Below are positions 27,486-36,346 of a DNA stretch of 64,000 nt, piece after piece. Location of the stretch: assembly GCA_038746285.1 (NCBI GenBank), contig JBCDKT010000006.1, positions 1-64,000 on the forward strand. Direction: 5' to 3'. The notes below the pieces were generated by a model. The model was not told the DNA's origin and searched no databases. It was given only the letters and a program-made list of their open reading frames with translations. How positions within the stretch are numbered: position 1 is the stretch's first letter; every line of letters begins with the position of its first letter. A program made the translations under genes and the position numbers. This DNA comes from Bacteroidota bacterium (GTDB lineage Bacteria > Bacteroidota > Rhodothermia > Rhodothermales > JANQRZ01).

Positions 27486-29771
27486 ATGCGCCTGCGTATG
27501 TGTGCCCCGCCCTCTATCCGTCGCCTTGCGGCGGCCTTACTGCTGGCCCTACTCGCCCCCGGCCTGGCGGCGCAGTCTCTCCATGCGCGCATCGTCGATC
27601 CGCTCACCGGCGAGCCGGTTCCACTTGGCCTCACCGCACCGCCTACCGGGCCTGCCCGGAGCGGCGGCGGGAGCGACCTCGAACTCCGGCAGTACCTCCC
27701 CGAAGGCTCGACCAAGCTCGTGCGTGCTCTGCCGGGCGGGCTGACGGTGCTGCACCAGAACGGCGCAGCGCTCGTCGCCACGGCCCTCGACGGCCCGGCC
27801 GAGCCGCCGGAGATGTACCCGCTCGAGCTCGGCCGCGTCGTGCTCGGCGCGCAGCCCACCGACCTCGTACTGCGGGACGACCTCGCCTTCGCCGCGCTGC
27901 GGAAAGACGCGGGCCTGCTGGTCCTCGACGTAAACGACCCGGCGGACCTCCGGGAGGTGGGACGGGCTGAGGGACGCGATCTGCTCGCGGTTGCCGTCGC
28001 GGGCGACTACGCCTACGCGGGGGCTGGCACGAGCGGCATCGTGGTCTACAACGTCTCGGACCCGGCGGCACCGGCCGAGGTAGCTACGCTCGGCACGCCC
28101 GGCTCGGCCAACGGCATGTGGGTGGACGGGCAGACGCTCTACGTCGCCACCGGCGTGGACGGCCTTCGGATCTACGACCTCGCCGACCCCGAGGCTCCGT
28201 CGCCCATCGCGGCGTTCGGCACCGACGGCGAGTTTGCGACCTACGTCCGGGTCCACGACGGCGTCGCGTGGCTGACCGGCGGCTTCGGCCTCGTCGCGCT
28301 CGGCGTGTCCGACCCGGCCGCACCCGACTCGCTCGGCAGTTTCTCGACAGGCGGCGAGACCACCTACGAGATCGCCTTCGACGAAGACACGGCGTATCTC
28401 CCCGGCCTCGACGGGCTGCGCGCGCTCGACGTGGCGGACCCGGCGGCGATCGCGGAGACCGCGTTCTTCCCCGCCAGCCAGGCGCTGAGCGTGGACGTCG
28501 GCGGCACGGCCCTCGTCGCCGAGCGGTTCAAGGGGTTCTACTCGCTCTCGGGCTCCAATCTCTTCGAGGAGGCCTTTGTCGCGGGGGCGGGCTTTTCGCA
28601 CAAGGTGTTCTTCGACGGCGACCTGCTCTACGTCACCGACCTCGCGGGGCAGCTTCGGGTTATCGACGCGGGCGGTGAGGCGGCCGCCGAGATCGCCCGC
28701 GTCGACGTGCCGCCGAACACGCAGGAGGTGGTCGTGGCCGGCGGGCGGGCCTACGTCACCGACTCGGACTTCGGCGGGACCGGCCTGACGATCCTCGACG
28801 TGAGCGACCCGGCGGACCCGCAGATCGTCGGCAGCTACGGCTTCGGGAATCAGGCCTTCGGCCTTGACGTGGTAGGGACGACCGTGTACCTCGCGGGCGG
28901 CTTCAGCGGCCTCCTCGTCCTCGACGCGAGCGACCCCGGGGCCGTGACCGAACTCGGGAGCTTCCCGATTGGCTCGAACGCGGTCGACGTGACCGTGCGC
29001 GATGATATCGCTTACCTCGTCAGCTTCGGCGGCGGAATGCTCACGCTCGACGTCTCCGACCCCGCGAATATCGCTCAGCTAGACGCCGAACCGTTCGGCT
29101 TCCTCAACGCGATCGACCTGGACCAGGAAACCTTCGGGCTGAGCGCCCTGGTTGCTGACGGGCAGGAAGGCCTACGACTCGTAGACGTCAGCGACCCGGA
29201 CAGCATTGTGAGCGTCGGCACGGTTCCGACGCTCACGCAGGCGCGGGACGTGGATGCCAGCGTTGGTCTTTTCGAGGATGTACTTATTCCTCTCGCTTAC
29301 GTGGCTGACGACTTCTACGGTCTCCGCGAGTTCGAGAACGGTCAGGTAGAGTCTGGCAGCTTCGAGAGTTCGGATCGCGGTATCGGGGTGGCCGTCCAGC
29401 CCTTCGACTCTGCGGACGCCAGCATCATAGCCCTCGCAGCAGGCGAGACCGGCGTCTATCTCTTCGAAACCCCCTTCTTCACGGCCAACGAATCGGGAGT
29501 AGGCAAAGGCACCCTCTCGCTCGCGGCTCCGTTTCCAAATCCGGTGCGAGGCATGGCGACGCTCCGGTACACGCTCCCTGAGGCCGCCGACGTGACGCTC
29601 GCCGTCTACGACGTGCTCGGCCGGCGTGTGGCGACGCTCCGGGACGGAGTCCAGCCGGCAGGCGTGCACGGGGCGACGTTCGACGCAGGCACCTTGCCGA
29701 GCGGGGTTTACCTCGTCCGCCTCGCAGCCGGCACCGACCGGGCCGCCAAGCGCCTGACGGTCGTACGGTGA
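27486..29771 (+). CDS. Secreted LVIVD-repeat beta-propeller with T9SS tail
   Basis: 761-residue surface or secreted protein. Seen: signal peptide (RRLAAALLLALLAPGLAAQ), then about twelve repeats of about 43 residues with the LVIVD-type pattern (GLLVLDVNDPADLREVG, GIVVYNVSDPAAPAEVA, GLRIYDLADPEAPSPIA), which fold as a beta-propeller, then a T9SS type A domain (PFPNPVRGMATLRYTLP ... SGVYLVRLAAG). ATG 27486 chosen because it opens the signal peptide; the frame is open much further upstream but overlaps the CPXCG gene. No catalytic motif. A binding or scaffold role is a guess. Confidence 0.88.
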   Translation: MRLRMCAPPSIRRLAAALLLALLAPGLAAQSLHARIVDPLTGEPVPLGLTAPPTGPARSGGGSDLELRQYLPEGSTKLVRALPGGLTVLHQNGAALVATALDGPAEPPEMYPLELGRVVLGAQPTDLVLRDDLAFAALRKDAGLLVLDVNDPADLREVGRAEGRDLLAVAVAGDYAYAGAGTSGIVVYNVSDPAAPAEVATLGTPGSANGMWVDGQTLYVATGVDGLRIYDLADPEAPSPIAAFGTDGEFATYVRVHDGVAWLTGGFGLVALGVSDPAAPDSLGSFSTGGETTYEIAFDEDTAYLPGLDGLRALDVADPAAIAETAFFPASQALSVDVGGTALVAERFKGFYSLSGSNLFEEAFVAGAGFSHKVFFDGDLLYVTDLAGQLRVIDAGGEAAAEIARVDVPPNTQEVVVAGGRAYVTDSDFGGTGLTILDVSDPADPQIVGSYGFGNQAFGLDVVGTTVYLAGGFSGLLVLDASDPGAVTELGSFPIGSNAVDVTVRDDIAYLVSFGGGMLTLDVSDPANIAQLDAEPFGFLNAIDLDQETFGLSALVADGQEGLRLVDVSDPDSIVSVGTVPTLTQARDVDASVGLFEDVLIPLAYVADDFYGLREFENGQVESGSFESSDRGIGVAVQPFDSADASIIALAAGETGVYLFETPFFTANESGVGKGTLSLAAPFPNPVRGMATLRYTLPEAADVTLAVYDVLGRRVATLRDGVQPAGVHGATFDAGTLPSGVYLVRLAAGTDRAAKRLTVVR

Positions 29772-29863
29772 CGTGATCTCCGTGCGTGCTGTCCTCACAT
29801 AGCTTCTGGTTTTTCTGCGCATTGCGTTTGGCCTCGGCCGAACCAGGAGCCGGAGTATGCGTG

Positions 29864-29871
29864 TATCTTTG
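29864..29871 (+). promoter_or_regulatory. -7 promoter element TATCTTTG
   Basis: Exact match to TAnnTTTG, 20 bases upstream of the ATG at 29892. A TTTG at 29827-29830 is too far (33 bases) to be a standard -33 element. Confidence 0.45.
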
Positions 29872-29891
29872 CCGTCTACCCTCTCCTTCTG

Positions 29892-30416
29892 ATGATCTGG
29901 AACCTCATGCCTGCTTCCCGCTTCGCCTCGTGCCTCGCGGCCCTCGTCCTCTTCTCGCTCGCGCTGCCGACAGCGTCGGCCCAGATGCGCGGCACCCACA
30001 TCGTCTCCACCTGGGACGATCCCGTCAAGCTCGCCGACGGCACGGAGACGGTCTACCGCTACGAGGTCTCCTACGACTACGCGACCGGCGAGACGCTGCG
30101 CCGCGCCTACGACGGGGCCGTGCTCGTCGAGACCGTCGAGATGAACCCGCCGTCGGCTCCCTTCCCTGCCGAGATCGAGGCGGCGATGAACATCATCCAG
30201 GCGGACGGGCAACTGAGTGCCCTCGTGAGCCGCTCGAACGCTCTTGTCGGGGGCGGCTTTATCCTGTTCGGCGAGCAGCACGCGCCCTGCGCCAAACCGG
30301 CCCGGTGCCTACAGTTCGACATCATGTCGCAGGATCGCCTGGAATCGTACCAGTTCGTCGTGGTGGATCTGCACTCGGGCACCGTCATCGAGCGTGACTT
30401 CTACCCGGACCTCTAG
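29892..30416 (+). CDS. Secreted protein of unknown function
   Basis: 174 residues with a signal peptide (FASCLAALVLFSLALPTASAQ) and a mature part of about 143 residues. Seen: an acidic beta-rich region (ETVYRYEVSYDYATGETLRRAY), a helical segment EIEAAMNIIQADGQLSALVS and one Cys pair in HAPCAKPARC. The C-terminus (FVVVDLHSGTVIERDFYPDL) is not a T9SS tail. Starts at 29892 or 29907 are equally possible. It is followed after 47 bases by the amine-oxidase-like gene, likely in the same transcript. Confidence 0.7.
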   Translation: MIWNLMPASRFASCLAALVLFSLALPTASAQMRGTHIVSTWDDPVKLADGTETVYRYEVSYDYATGETLRRAYDGAVLVETVEMNPPSAPFPAEIEAAMNIIQADGQLSALVSRSNALVGGGFILFGEQHAPCAKPARCLQFDIMSQDRLESYQFVVVDLHSGTVIERDFYPDL

Positions 30417-30463
30417 CCGCTGCCCAGCGCCCTCACCCTCTCCCCCTTTCGACGATCTGAACC

Positions 30464-31900
30464 ATGCGCATTCTCTTTACTGCTCTTCTGCTGGGCCTTT
30501 TCGCAGCCCCCTACGTCGAGGCGCAATCCTGCAACCCGGACACCTTCGAGCCTATCGCCATCACCTGGCCTGAGGGCGAGGGCGTAGATCCGATCTGGGC
30601 GCTGTCCTTCCTCCCGCCCTCCTCCAGCACCGGCATCGTCGGCTCGGGCCTCGAAGTACGCGACGTGACCTTCAACGGACGCGAAGTCCTGAAGCGCGGC
30701 CACGTCCCGATCCTAAACGTGAAGTATGAGAACGAAAGCTGCGACTGCTACCGCGACTGGAACTACCAGGATCAGCAGTTCGAGGCTGACAACGCGGTGA
30801 GTACCTGCTATGCCGACGCGACGCCAGGCAGCGTCCAGACGATGTGTGATGCAGCCCCGACCAACTGCGTGGACACCAACAACGACGGCGAGCCGGACCG
30901 CTGCGACGACGTAGGCTCGTTCGAGGGCGTTGCCGTCGAGCGCTTCGACGACCGCCTCGTGCTCTCGACCCAGTACAGCGCCGGCTGGTATCGCTACACG
31001 GCGCGCTGGACCTTCTTCGAGGACGGCACGATCCACCCCCGCTTCGGCTTCACCTCCACCGGCAGCGTCTGCACGCAGAACCCACGTCGCCACCACGCCT
31101 ACTGGCGCCTGGACTTCGACATCGAGGGCAATGCCAACGATTATGTCCTGGAGCGGAGCGCCGTCGCCGAGGACGTAGTCTTCGAGACCGAGACCCGCCG
31201 GACGTGGGGCGATCCGGACGACGGCATCGCGTGGACCATCGCCGACGTAGCCACCGAGCGCGGTTACACCGTGGCTCCGAGTGCTGCCGACTACCTCACC
31301 CCCGTCAACCCCATGACGGGTATCCCGGCCATCGACAACTTCGCCCGCGAGGATGCGGTCATTGCCCGGTACCAGCCTGGCGAACTCGACGACGGCATCG
31401 GCTTCGCAGGTGGCACGCCCAACTGCGACGCTGAGTTTGAGGGCGAGGGCAACGCGACGCAGGCCATCGTCAACGGCGACGATGTCTACGACCAGGACAT
31501 CGTCTTCTGGTACCGGTCCGGTGCCACCAAGGGAGACATCGACCCCGGCACCTGCTACGTCGTCGGCCCCGTCTTGACGCCGGTCGGCGATTGGGGGCAG
31601 CCTCCGGTTGCCGCTGAGGAGCAGGCCAGGCCGACGGGCTACACGCTCGACGATCCCTACCCGAACCCGTTCGACCAGACCACGACGCTCCGCTTCTCGG
31701 TCGAGGAGGCGCAGGCGGTCACGCTCGTGCTCTACGACACCGCCGGCCGGCTCGTTCGCACACTCTACGAGGGCACGCTCGCCGCCGGTCAGCCGCAGAC
31801 CGTGGTGATGCAGGGCACCGACCTCCCGAGTGGCGTCTACACGGTCCGGCTCGAAGGCAAGTCGTTCACCGGCAGCACACGCGTGGTCCTGCTTAAGTAA
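30464..31900 (+). CDS. Secreted copper-amine-oxidase-like protein with T9SS tail
   Basis: 478 residues: signal peptide to about residue 20, a domain resembling the copper amine oxidase catalytic fold (about 45-380) and a T9SS type A tail (DPYPNPFDQTTTLRF ... SGVYTVRLEGKSF). Family-like landmarks are ESCDCYRDWNYQD (89-103), YSAGWYRYTARWTFFEDGTI (171-190) and RRHHAYWRLDFDIEGN (208-223). By eye, the cofactor Tyr would be Tyr176 with Trp in place of the usual Asn before it, and the first copper His of the HxH pair falls on Arg208, the second on His210. The copper/TPQ site thus looks incomplete, so this may be a non-catalytic relative. An alignment is needed to fix these positions. Confidence 0.65.
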   Translation: MRILFTALLLGLFAAPYVEAQSCNPDTFEPIAITWPEGEGVDPIWALSFLPPSSSTGIVGSGLEVRDVTFNGREVLKRGHVPILNVKYENESCDCYRDWNYQDQQFEADNAVSTCYADATPGSVQTMCDAAPTNCVDTNNDGEPDRCDDVGSFEGVAVERFDDRLVLSTQYSAGWYRYTARWTFFEDGTIHPRFGFTSTGSVCTQNPRRHHAYWRLDFDIEGNANDYVLERSAVAEDVVFETETRRTWGDPDDGIAWTIADVATERGYTVAPSAADYLTPVNPMTGIPAIDNFAREDAVIARYQPGELDDGIGFAGGTPNCDAEFEGEGNATQAIVNGDDVYDQDIVFWYRSGATKGDIDPGTCYVVGPVLTPVGDWGQPPVAAEEQARPTGYTLDDPYPNPFDQTTTLRFSVEEAQAVTLVLYDTAGRLVRTLYEGTLAAGQPQTVVMQGTDLPSGVYTVRLEGKSFTGSTRVVLLK

Positions 31901-31902
31901 CT

Positions 31903-32031
31903 CAAGTTGTGTGGTAAGAGCGCTCCGGGGCCGAGACCGCAGACGGCGGACCGCCGGCTCCAGCACCCAAGGCGGTCTGCCGTCCGTCGTCTGCGGTCAA
32001 CGGACACGACGGATGGGCAGCCCACAACTTG
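31903..32031. repeat. Long inverted repeat, probable bidirectional terminator
   Basis: The outer arms CAAGTTGTG (31903-31911) and CACAACTTG (32023-32031) pair perfectly. Inner arms (about 31931-31961 and 31970-32004) repeat GACCGCAGACGGCGGACC and GGTCTGCCGTCCGTCGTCTG. It lies between two convergent genes. No U-tract. Confidence 0.65.
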
Positions 32032-32050
32032 GATTAAGTAAGGTCGACGC

Positions 32051-32539
32051 TCAGCGCCGCACCGCGTCGGGCACCGCTGGCAACCAGCCTACCCCGATCA
32101 CGCCCCAGAGGCCGACGAGGATCGCCTCGGCGGCATCGTGCCGGAGCGAGGTGGGGCGCGCCGCCCCCGACCACTCGATCACGCGGCGGGCGAGGCGTTC
32201 AGCGTGCGCTTTGGCGTCCGTCCCGGCGCGGCGCTCGCGGGGGTAGAGCAGGGTGCGCCGCCACGTACCGGCATCGACGCGCTGCACGGCCACCCCGCTC
32301 CGCTCGCCCTCTTTCGTCCACAGGTCGGCGAGGGTGCCGCCGCCTTCCAGCACGAGGTGGGCCAGCCCGGGCACGTCCTTCAGCACCCCGTACGCCCCGC
32401 GCTTGAGCTTGGCGTTCGAGCCGAAGTGCTGCGAGCGGTACCAGCGCAGCCGCCCGTCGGACCCGTAGAGCGCGAGGCCGGTCCGCAGGCCGAGGTCGAC
32501 GGCGAGGAGGGCCTGGGGGTGCGCCTTCGGCGCGCTTAT
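32051..32539 (-). CDS. RuvC/resolvase-fold protein with non-standard start
   Basis: The conserved-looking N-terminus QALLAVDLGLRTGLALYGSD, then GRLRWYRSQHFGSNAKL, extends 51 codons upstream of the first GTG (32386). It resembles the RuvC/YqgF-like fold with a first-strand Asp (AVDLG). In that extended frame no ATG, GTG or TTG precedes the motif; the best candidate is ATA at 32539-32537 (ATA-AGC-GCG, MSAPKAH if read as Met), giving 162 residues. Either a rare start is used, the start codon was mutated, or the base call is wrong. The body includes VLEGGGTLADLW and a Trp-rich end. The specific substrate is unknown. Confidence 0.55.
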   Translation of the reverse strand: MSAPKAHPQALLAVDLGLRTGLALYGSDGRLRWYRSQHFGSNAKLKRGAYGVLKDVPGLAHLVLEGGGTLADLWTKEGERSGVAVQRVDAGTWRRTLLYPRERRAGTDAKAHAERLARRVIEWSGAARPTSLRHDAAEAILVGLWGVIGVGWLPAVPDAVRR

Positions 32540-32632
32540 GGACGGCGCGGGGGGAATGGAGAGCGTGGGAGGACCGAGCGGTGACGCGGAGCGTGATGGT
32601 CTCGGTAGATTTGTCGGCTTTCTTTGGCTCGC

Positions 32633-33835
32633 TCAGAGGGCGATGACGGAGGCGGCGAGGACGTGGTCTTGCGCGCGGATGGCCTGGAGCGTCGCGTCGT
32701 CTTCCTCACCGTCGAAGCGGATCCGGGCACAGGCGGCCTCGGCTCCAGCGAAGATGAGGTTTTCCATCTCCTGCACGTTCCACCCGGCCTGGCGCGCCGC
32801 GTCGAGGACGCCGGCGAGCACGCCCACCCGGTCGTGGTGGCGGACCGTCAGCAGGTGCGTCGCGGGCGACTGCTCGGCGAGGTTGACGCAGTTCGGGACG
32901 CGCCCGGTCTCGGCGTAAGTCGTGACGACGCGGACGGCCTCTTGGCCGATAGCCTCCGTCGCCTGCTCGGTCGAGGCCCCGATGTGGTGGGTGACGTAGA
33001 AGTTGGGATGCGCCGCGAGAGGGTGATCGAACGCGCCCTCCTTCGCCGATGGCTCGCCGGAGGGCACGTCGGTGGCGAAGCGGATGTCCTTCTCCTCCAT
33101 CGCCCGGCGCGCGGCCTCCTCGTCCACGACCGCCGCACGGCTCGTGTTGATGAGGAACGTCTTCGGAGCCATCGCCTCGAAGACCGCGCCCCCGACGAGG
33201 CCTTCGGTGGCCGGCGTGGAGGCGACGTGGACCGAGACGATGTCCGAGGCCCCCGCCACAGCCTCGGGCGACTCCATCCGGGCGACCCCGAGGTCGGCCG
33301 CCGTCTCGTCGGTGAGCGAGCGGCTCCACGCGACGACGTGCATCCCGAACGCCTTCGCGCGCGGGACCATCTCCTGCCCGATGTTGCCCAGCCCGATCAG
33401 CCCGAGCGTGCAGCCCTTGACCCCGAATGCCTTCGAGAAGCCGCCCTTGTTCCACCGCCCCTGCCGCGCCTCGCTGACGTTGTCGGGGATCCGCCGGTCC
33501 AGCCCGAGGATCAGCCCGAAGGCGAGTTCGGCGACCGCCGCCGCGTTCTTGCCCGGGCAGTTGGCGACGAAGATGCCGCGCTGCGACGCACCAGCCACGT
33601 CAATCGTGTCGTACCCCGCGCCCGCCCGGACGATCAGTTCTAGCCCCGAGGAGGCGTCGGGGTCGGCGGGCGTAACTCCGGTCGAGCGGACGATGAGGAT
33701 GTCCGGCGCGTGCTCGGCGAGGGCCGCGGTGAGCGCCTCGCCCTTGAGGCCTGGGTCGGAGACGACAGTGTGGCCAGCTTCGCGGAATTGCTGGGTGCCG
33801 TCTTCCGAAAAGGCATCGGCGATGAGAATGGTCAT
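32633..33835 (-). CDS. serA: D-3-phosphoglycerate dehydrogenase with ACT-like domain
   Basis: 400-residue NAD-dependent enzyme for the first step of serine synthesis. Seen: substrate-binding half with VRSTGVTPAD, NAD motif LGLIGLGNIGQ (about 145-155), catalytic Arg in FLINTSRAAVVDE, the Glu-containing DVPSGEP and His in THHIGASTEQA, then a C-terminal ACT-like domain (HHDRVGVLAGVLDAAR) of about 75 residues. ATG 33835 chosen because MTILIADAFSEDG starts the fold. It follows the DUF1015 gene on the same strand, a common Bacteroidota neighbour. serC is not seen in the window. Confidence 0.93.
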   Translation of the reverse strand: MTILIADAFSEDGTQQFREAGHTVVSDPGLKGEALTAALAEHAPDILIVRSTGVTPADPDASSGLELIVRAGAGYDTIDVAGASQRGIFVANCPGKNAAAVAELAFGLILGLDRRIPDNVSEARQGRWNKGGFSKAFGVKGCTLGLIGLGNIGQEMVPRAKAFGMHVVAWSRSLTDETAADLGVARMESPEAVAGASDIVSVHVASTPATEGLVGGAVFEAMAPKTFLINTSRAAVVDEEAARRAMEEKDIRFATDVPSGEPSAKEGAFDHPLAAHPNFYVTHHIGASTEQATEAIGQEAVRVVTTYAETGRVPNCVNLAEQSPATHLLTVRHHDRVGVLAGVLDAARQAGWNVQEMENLIFAGAEAACARIRFDGEEDDATLQAIRAQDHVLAASVIAL

Positions 33836-33925
33836 GGAGGAACGACGAGTGACGAGTGACGAACGACGAGGGCTCAGAATCGGTGGACGAGGTGGCCGGT
33901 AGCCGATAGCCAAGAGCCGATATCT
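33836..33925. repeat. Word repeats between serA and DUF1015 gene
   Basis: At about 33841-33870 the word ACGACGAGTGACGAGTGACG recurs. At about 33895-33917 GTAGCCGATAGCC and AAGAGCCGATA repeat another word. No convincing hairpin. A related ACTCGTTGTTCGTCATTCG word lies near 24719-24740. Confidence 0.4.
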
Positions 33926-35122
33926 CTAAAAGCGGTGGACGAGGAGGCCGCTGCGCAGCTTGGGCTCGAACCAGGTCGACTTGGGCGGCATGAGCTGGCC
34001 GGCGTCGGAGACGGCGAGGAGTTCGTCCGGCCGCGTGGCCGACATCGAGATCGCGAGAGCCGCCTTGCCGCTGTCCACGAGCCGCTCCAGTTCACCCGTC
34101 CCGCGGATGCCACCGACGAAGCCGATGTTGGCGTCCGTGCGCGGGTTCGTGATGCCGAGCATCGGTTCGAGGAGGTGCTCGCCGAGGCGCGCCACGTCGA
34201 GCGTGTCGGCGACCGTGTCGCGTTCGGTCTCGGGCAGCGCCAGGTCGTACCACCGGCCGCCGAGGTAGACCGAGACGTGCCCTGGTCCTACCGGTTCAGG
34301 TGCGGCGCCGTCCGCCACCTCGAACCGCTCGCGGAGTGCCGCGAGGAACGCGTCGGGCGTGTCGGGGAGGCGGTAGATCACCCGGTTGTAGGGCATGATC
34401 ATCATCTCCTCGTAGGGGAAGAGGACCGCCATGAACCCGCCGACTTCGTCGTTGTCGGCGACCTCCTTCGCTGCCCGGCTCGCCGCCGCCGAGCGGTGGT
34501 GCCCGTCGGCGACGTAGAGGTTTGGAACGTGCCGGAACGCCTCCTGCACCGCCGGTGCGTTGGGCATCCGCCAGACCTCGTGCCGGACGCCGTCGACGGC
34601 GGTGAACGCGTAGAGCGCCTCGCCCTGCGTGGCCTCTTCGACGAGTGCGTTAATGGCGGGCGTGCCCCGGTAGGTCAGCATCACCGGCTCGGCGTGGGCG
34701 CGCTGCGTGACGATGTGCCGCGTGCGGTCGTCCTCCTTGTCGGGCCGCGTCTTCTCGTGCTTGAGGATCGTGCCGTCGTCGTACTCGGCAACGGTCACGA
34801 GGCCGAAGAGGCCGGTCTGCGCCCGCCCGTCCATCGTGAGCCGGTAGACGTAGAACGCGGGGGTCTCTTCCTCGACGAACGCATCGCTCGTGGCAAAGCG
34901 GCGGAGCGCGTCGGCCCCGGCCTCGTAGACGCGGTCGTCGTGCTCGTCCGTTCCCTCGGGCAGCCCGATCTCGGGGCGGATGACGTGGAGGAACGAGTAG
35001 GGCCGCCCCTCGGCGAGCGCCCGCGCCTCCTCGGTGTTGACCACGTCGTAGGGAACCGACGCCACGTCCTCGCCGCGGCCGGGCGCGGGGCGCAGCGCGC
35101 GAAAGGGAAGAACCGTAGCCAT
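33926..35122 (-). CDS. DUF1015 family protein
   Basis: 398-residue cytosolic protein of the DUF1015 family. Seen: start MATVLPFRALRPAPGRGEDVASVPYDVV (first 28 residues are typical), FLHVIRPEIGLPEG, LKHEKTRPDKEDDRTRHI, the highly conserved YVADGHHRSAAASRAA (about residues 205-220) and a C-terminus with FEPKLRSGLLVH. ATG 35122 chosen by comparison with the family start. The family has no proven activity, but it is repeatedly linked to serA and serC, as here, which suggests a serine or phosphoserine role. Confidence 0.92.
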   Translation of the reverse strand: MATVLPFRALRPAPGRGEDVASVPYDVVNTEEARALAEGRPYSFLHVIRPEIGLPEGTDEHDDRVYEAGADALRRFATSDAFVEEETPAFYVYRLTMDGRAQTGLFGLVTVAEYDDGTILKHEKTRPDKEDDRTRHIVTQRAHAEPVMLTYRGTPAINALVEEATQGEALYAFTAVDGVRHEVWRMPNAPAVQEAFRHVPNLYVADGHHRSAAASRAAKEVADNDEVGGFMAVLFPYEEMMIMPYNRVIYRLPDTPDAFLAALRERFEVADGAAPEPVGPGHVSVYLGGRWYDLALPETERDTVADTLDVARLGEHLLEPMLGITNPRTDANIGFVGGIRGTGELERLVDSGKAALAISMSATRPDELLAVSDAGQLMPPKSTWFEPKLRSGLLVHRF

Positions 35123-35258
35123 GCTCAGAAGAGATGTAGGAGGGGGGGACGGAAGGTAGCCACCGCGCCGCGGTGCGTGCTGAGGCGCAGGCGGCAAAAA
35201 AAGATTAAGACCGCGCCGCCGGTTCACCGAAGCTTCGCTGCCCTCACGCCGGGCGGGG

Positions 35259-35289
35259 TTGCATTGGGGCACTCGATTGCGTACCATGC
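35259..35289 (+). promoter_or_regulatory. Candidate promoter of initiator tRNA
   Basis: TTG (35259-35261), 20 bases, then TACCATGC (35282-35289), ending 9 bases before the tRNA. The -7 half is a poor match to TAnnTTTG. Confidence 0.3.
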
Positions 35290-35298
35290 GTGTCCCAC

Positions 35299-35373
35299 TG
35301 CGGGGTGGAGAAGTGGTATCTCGTCGGGCTCATAACCCGAAGATCGCAGGTTCGAATCCTGCCCCCGCTACCA
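35299..35373 (+). tRNA. Initiator tRNA-Met (CAT)
   Basis: 75-base cloverleaf with encoded CCA. Anticodon loop CTCATAA with three G-C pairs in the anticodon stem (TCGGG/CCCGA), the A11-T24 D-stem pair and no Watson-Crick pair at 1-72 are all initiator marks. Here the 1-72 mismatch is T/T rather than the usual C/A. T-arm GCAGG-TTCGAAT-CCTGC. Confidence 0.95.
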
Positions 35374-35375
35374 AC

Positions 35376-35413
35376 GCCGGGCCGTCAGCACATCCTGACG
35401 GCCCGGCTTTTTT
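35376..35413 (+). terminator. Rho-independent terminator after initiator tRNA
   Basis: GCCGGGCCGTCAG pairs with CTGACGGCCCGGC (13 bp, perfect) around CACATC, followed by TTTTTT. Confidence 0.95.
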
Positions 35414-35470
35414 GGGCCCGCTCGGCGAGGCCGCCCCAGCGGTCTGCCGTTTGGCTTAAGGTTACGCCCC

Positions 35471-35771
35471 GTGCGCGTCGAGGCCGGGCGGTTCTACAAC
35501 GCCTACGACCGCTACTCCGGCTACCTTGACGGGGTGAGCCCTCCATGTCGGGACCCCGGACGCCGGGGCGGGCGTGACGGCAGGCGTCCAGCCCGACCGC
35601 GCCGACGGGCTGTTCTCGGCGGACCTCCCGAAGTACACGGCCTTCGGGCACTACCGCTTCAGGCCAGAGCCGCTCCGCGTTGATCTCCGGGCCGTGGTCA
35701 GGCAAATCCTGCCCCGCGAAGACGGACTGGTGGGCCGCACGCATTTCGGACGCGTGGTCGGGGCGAGCTGA
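35471..35771 (+). pseudogene. Frameshifted remnant of an unrecognised gene
   Basis: Two protein-like stretches in different frames lie head to tail. Frame one from about 35471 reads RVEAGRFYNAYDRYSGYLDG and decays into Arg/Gly text after about 35540. The second frame picks up at about 35541 (LHVGTPDAGAGVTAGVQ) and runs ADLPKYTAFGHYRFRPEPLR to a stop at 35771, with a TGA just upstream of it. Aromatic, varied composition in each half, unlike shadow frames, suggests one former reading frame of about 100 residues broken near 35540. I do not recognise the family. Confidence 0.4.
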
Positions 35772-35814
35772 GCGACGAGGGAACGCTGGCTCGCTTTACT
35801 CATTGATTGGCTTC

Positions 35815-36231
35815 GTGACCTCGCTCCGCCGATACCGATTCCTCCCTGTCCTGCTCGCGGCCAGCCTCGTGCTGGCGACGGCGCTCCCCCTCGTGCAGCA
35901 CGCCTGTGCGATGACGGAGGTGGCAGCCGGAGAGGCAATGGCCGAGCACGCAGCACTCGCTTTGCCGTGTCACGGTGCGCCTTCGGACGAGGCTCCTGAG
36001 GACGATAGGTCCGACTCGCAAAGCGTTCTGAGTATGCCGTGCTGCACGCTCGCTGCCGTCGGTACCGCGGCGCAGAACGCGCCGGAACTGAGCGTCTCGG
36101 TGACCGTGCTTGCAGAAGACGCGCAGGCCCCGTCCCTAGCCGCTGTGGATTCGCACCCGCGCGCGTCTGGCCTGTCTTCTCCGGGGCGACGAATGCCGCT
36201 CCACATCGCCCTGTCCCGCTTCCTGACCTGA
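35815..36231 (+). CDS. Small secreted Cys/His protein of a copper-type cluster
   Basis: 138 residues if started at GTG 35815 (VTSLRRYRFLPVLLAASLVL). Seen: one signal/anchor helix (about 8-28), then spaced metal-type residues: HACAM, LPCHG, MPCC. The rest is acidic and Pro/Ser-rich with a basic end. The H-C-M and CC spacing resembles the small DUF2946-like secreted proteins found beside copper-export genes; this is an inference from layout. It lies 115 bases upstream of the TolC-like lipoprotein gene on the same strand. The start is uncertain; an upstream reading would add 45 unlikely residues. Confidence 0.6.
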   Translation: MTSLRRYRFLPVLLAASLVLATALPLVQHACAMTEVAAGEAMAEHAALALPCHGAPSDEAPEDDRSDSQSVLSMPCCTLAAVGTAAQNAPELSVSVTVLAEDAQAPSLAAVDSHPRASGLSSPGRRMPLHIALSRFLT

Positions 36232-36346
36232 TCGGAGGCTCGGCGGATTCGTCCGCCGTGTAGCGGCTCCGTGGTTGAGTCGCTGTTTCCCGCACGCTCC
36301 CTCGCAGGGGGACGCGTGCTCGCTCCTCATCCTCACGATCAGGTCT

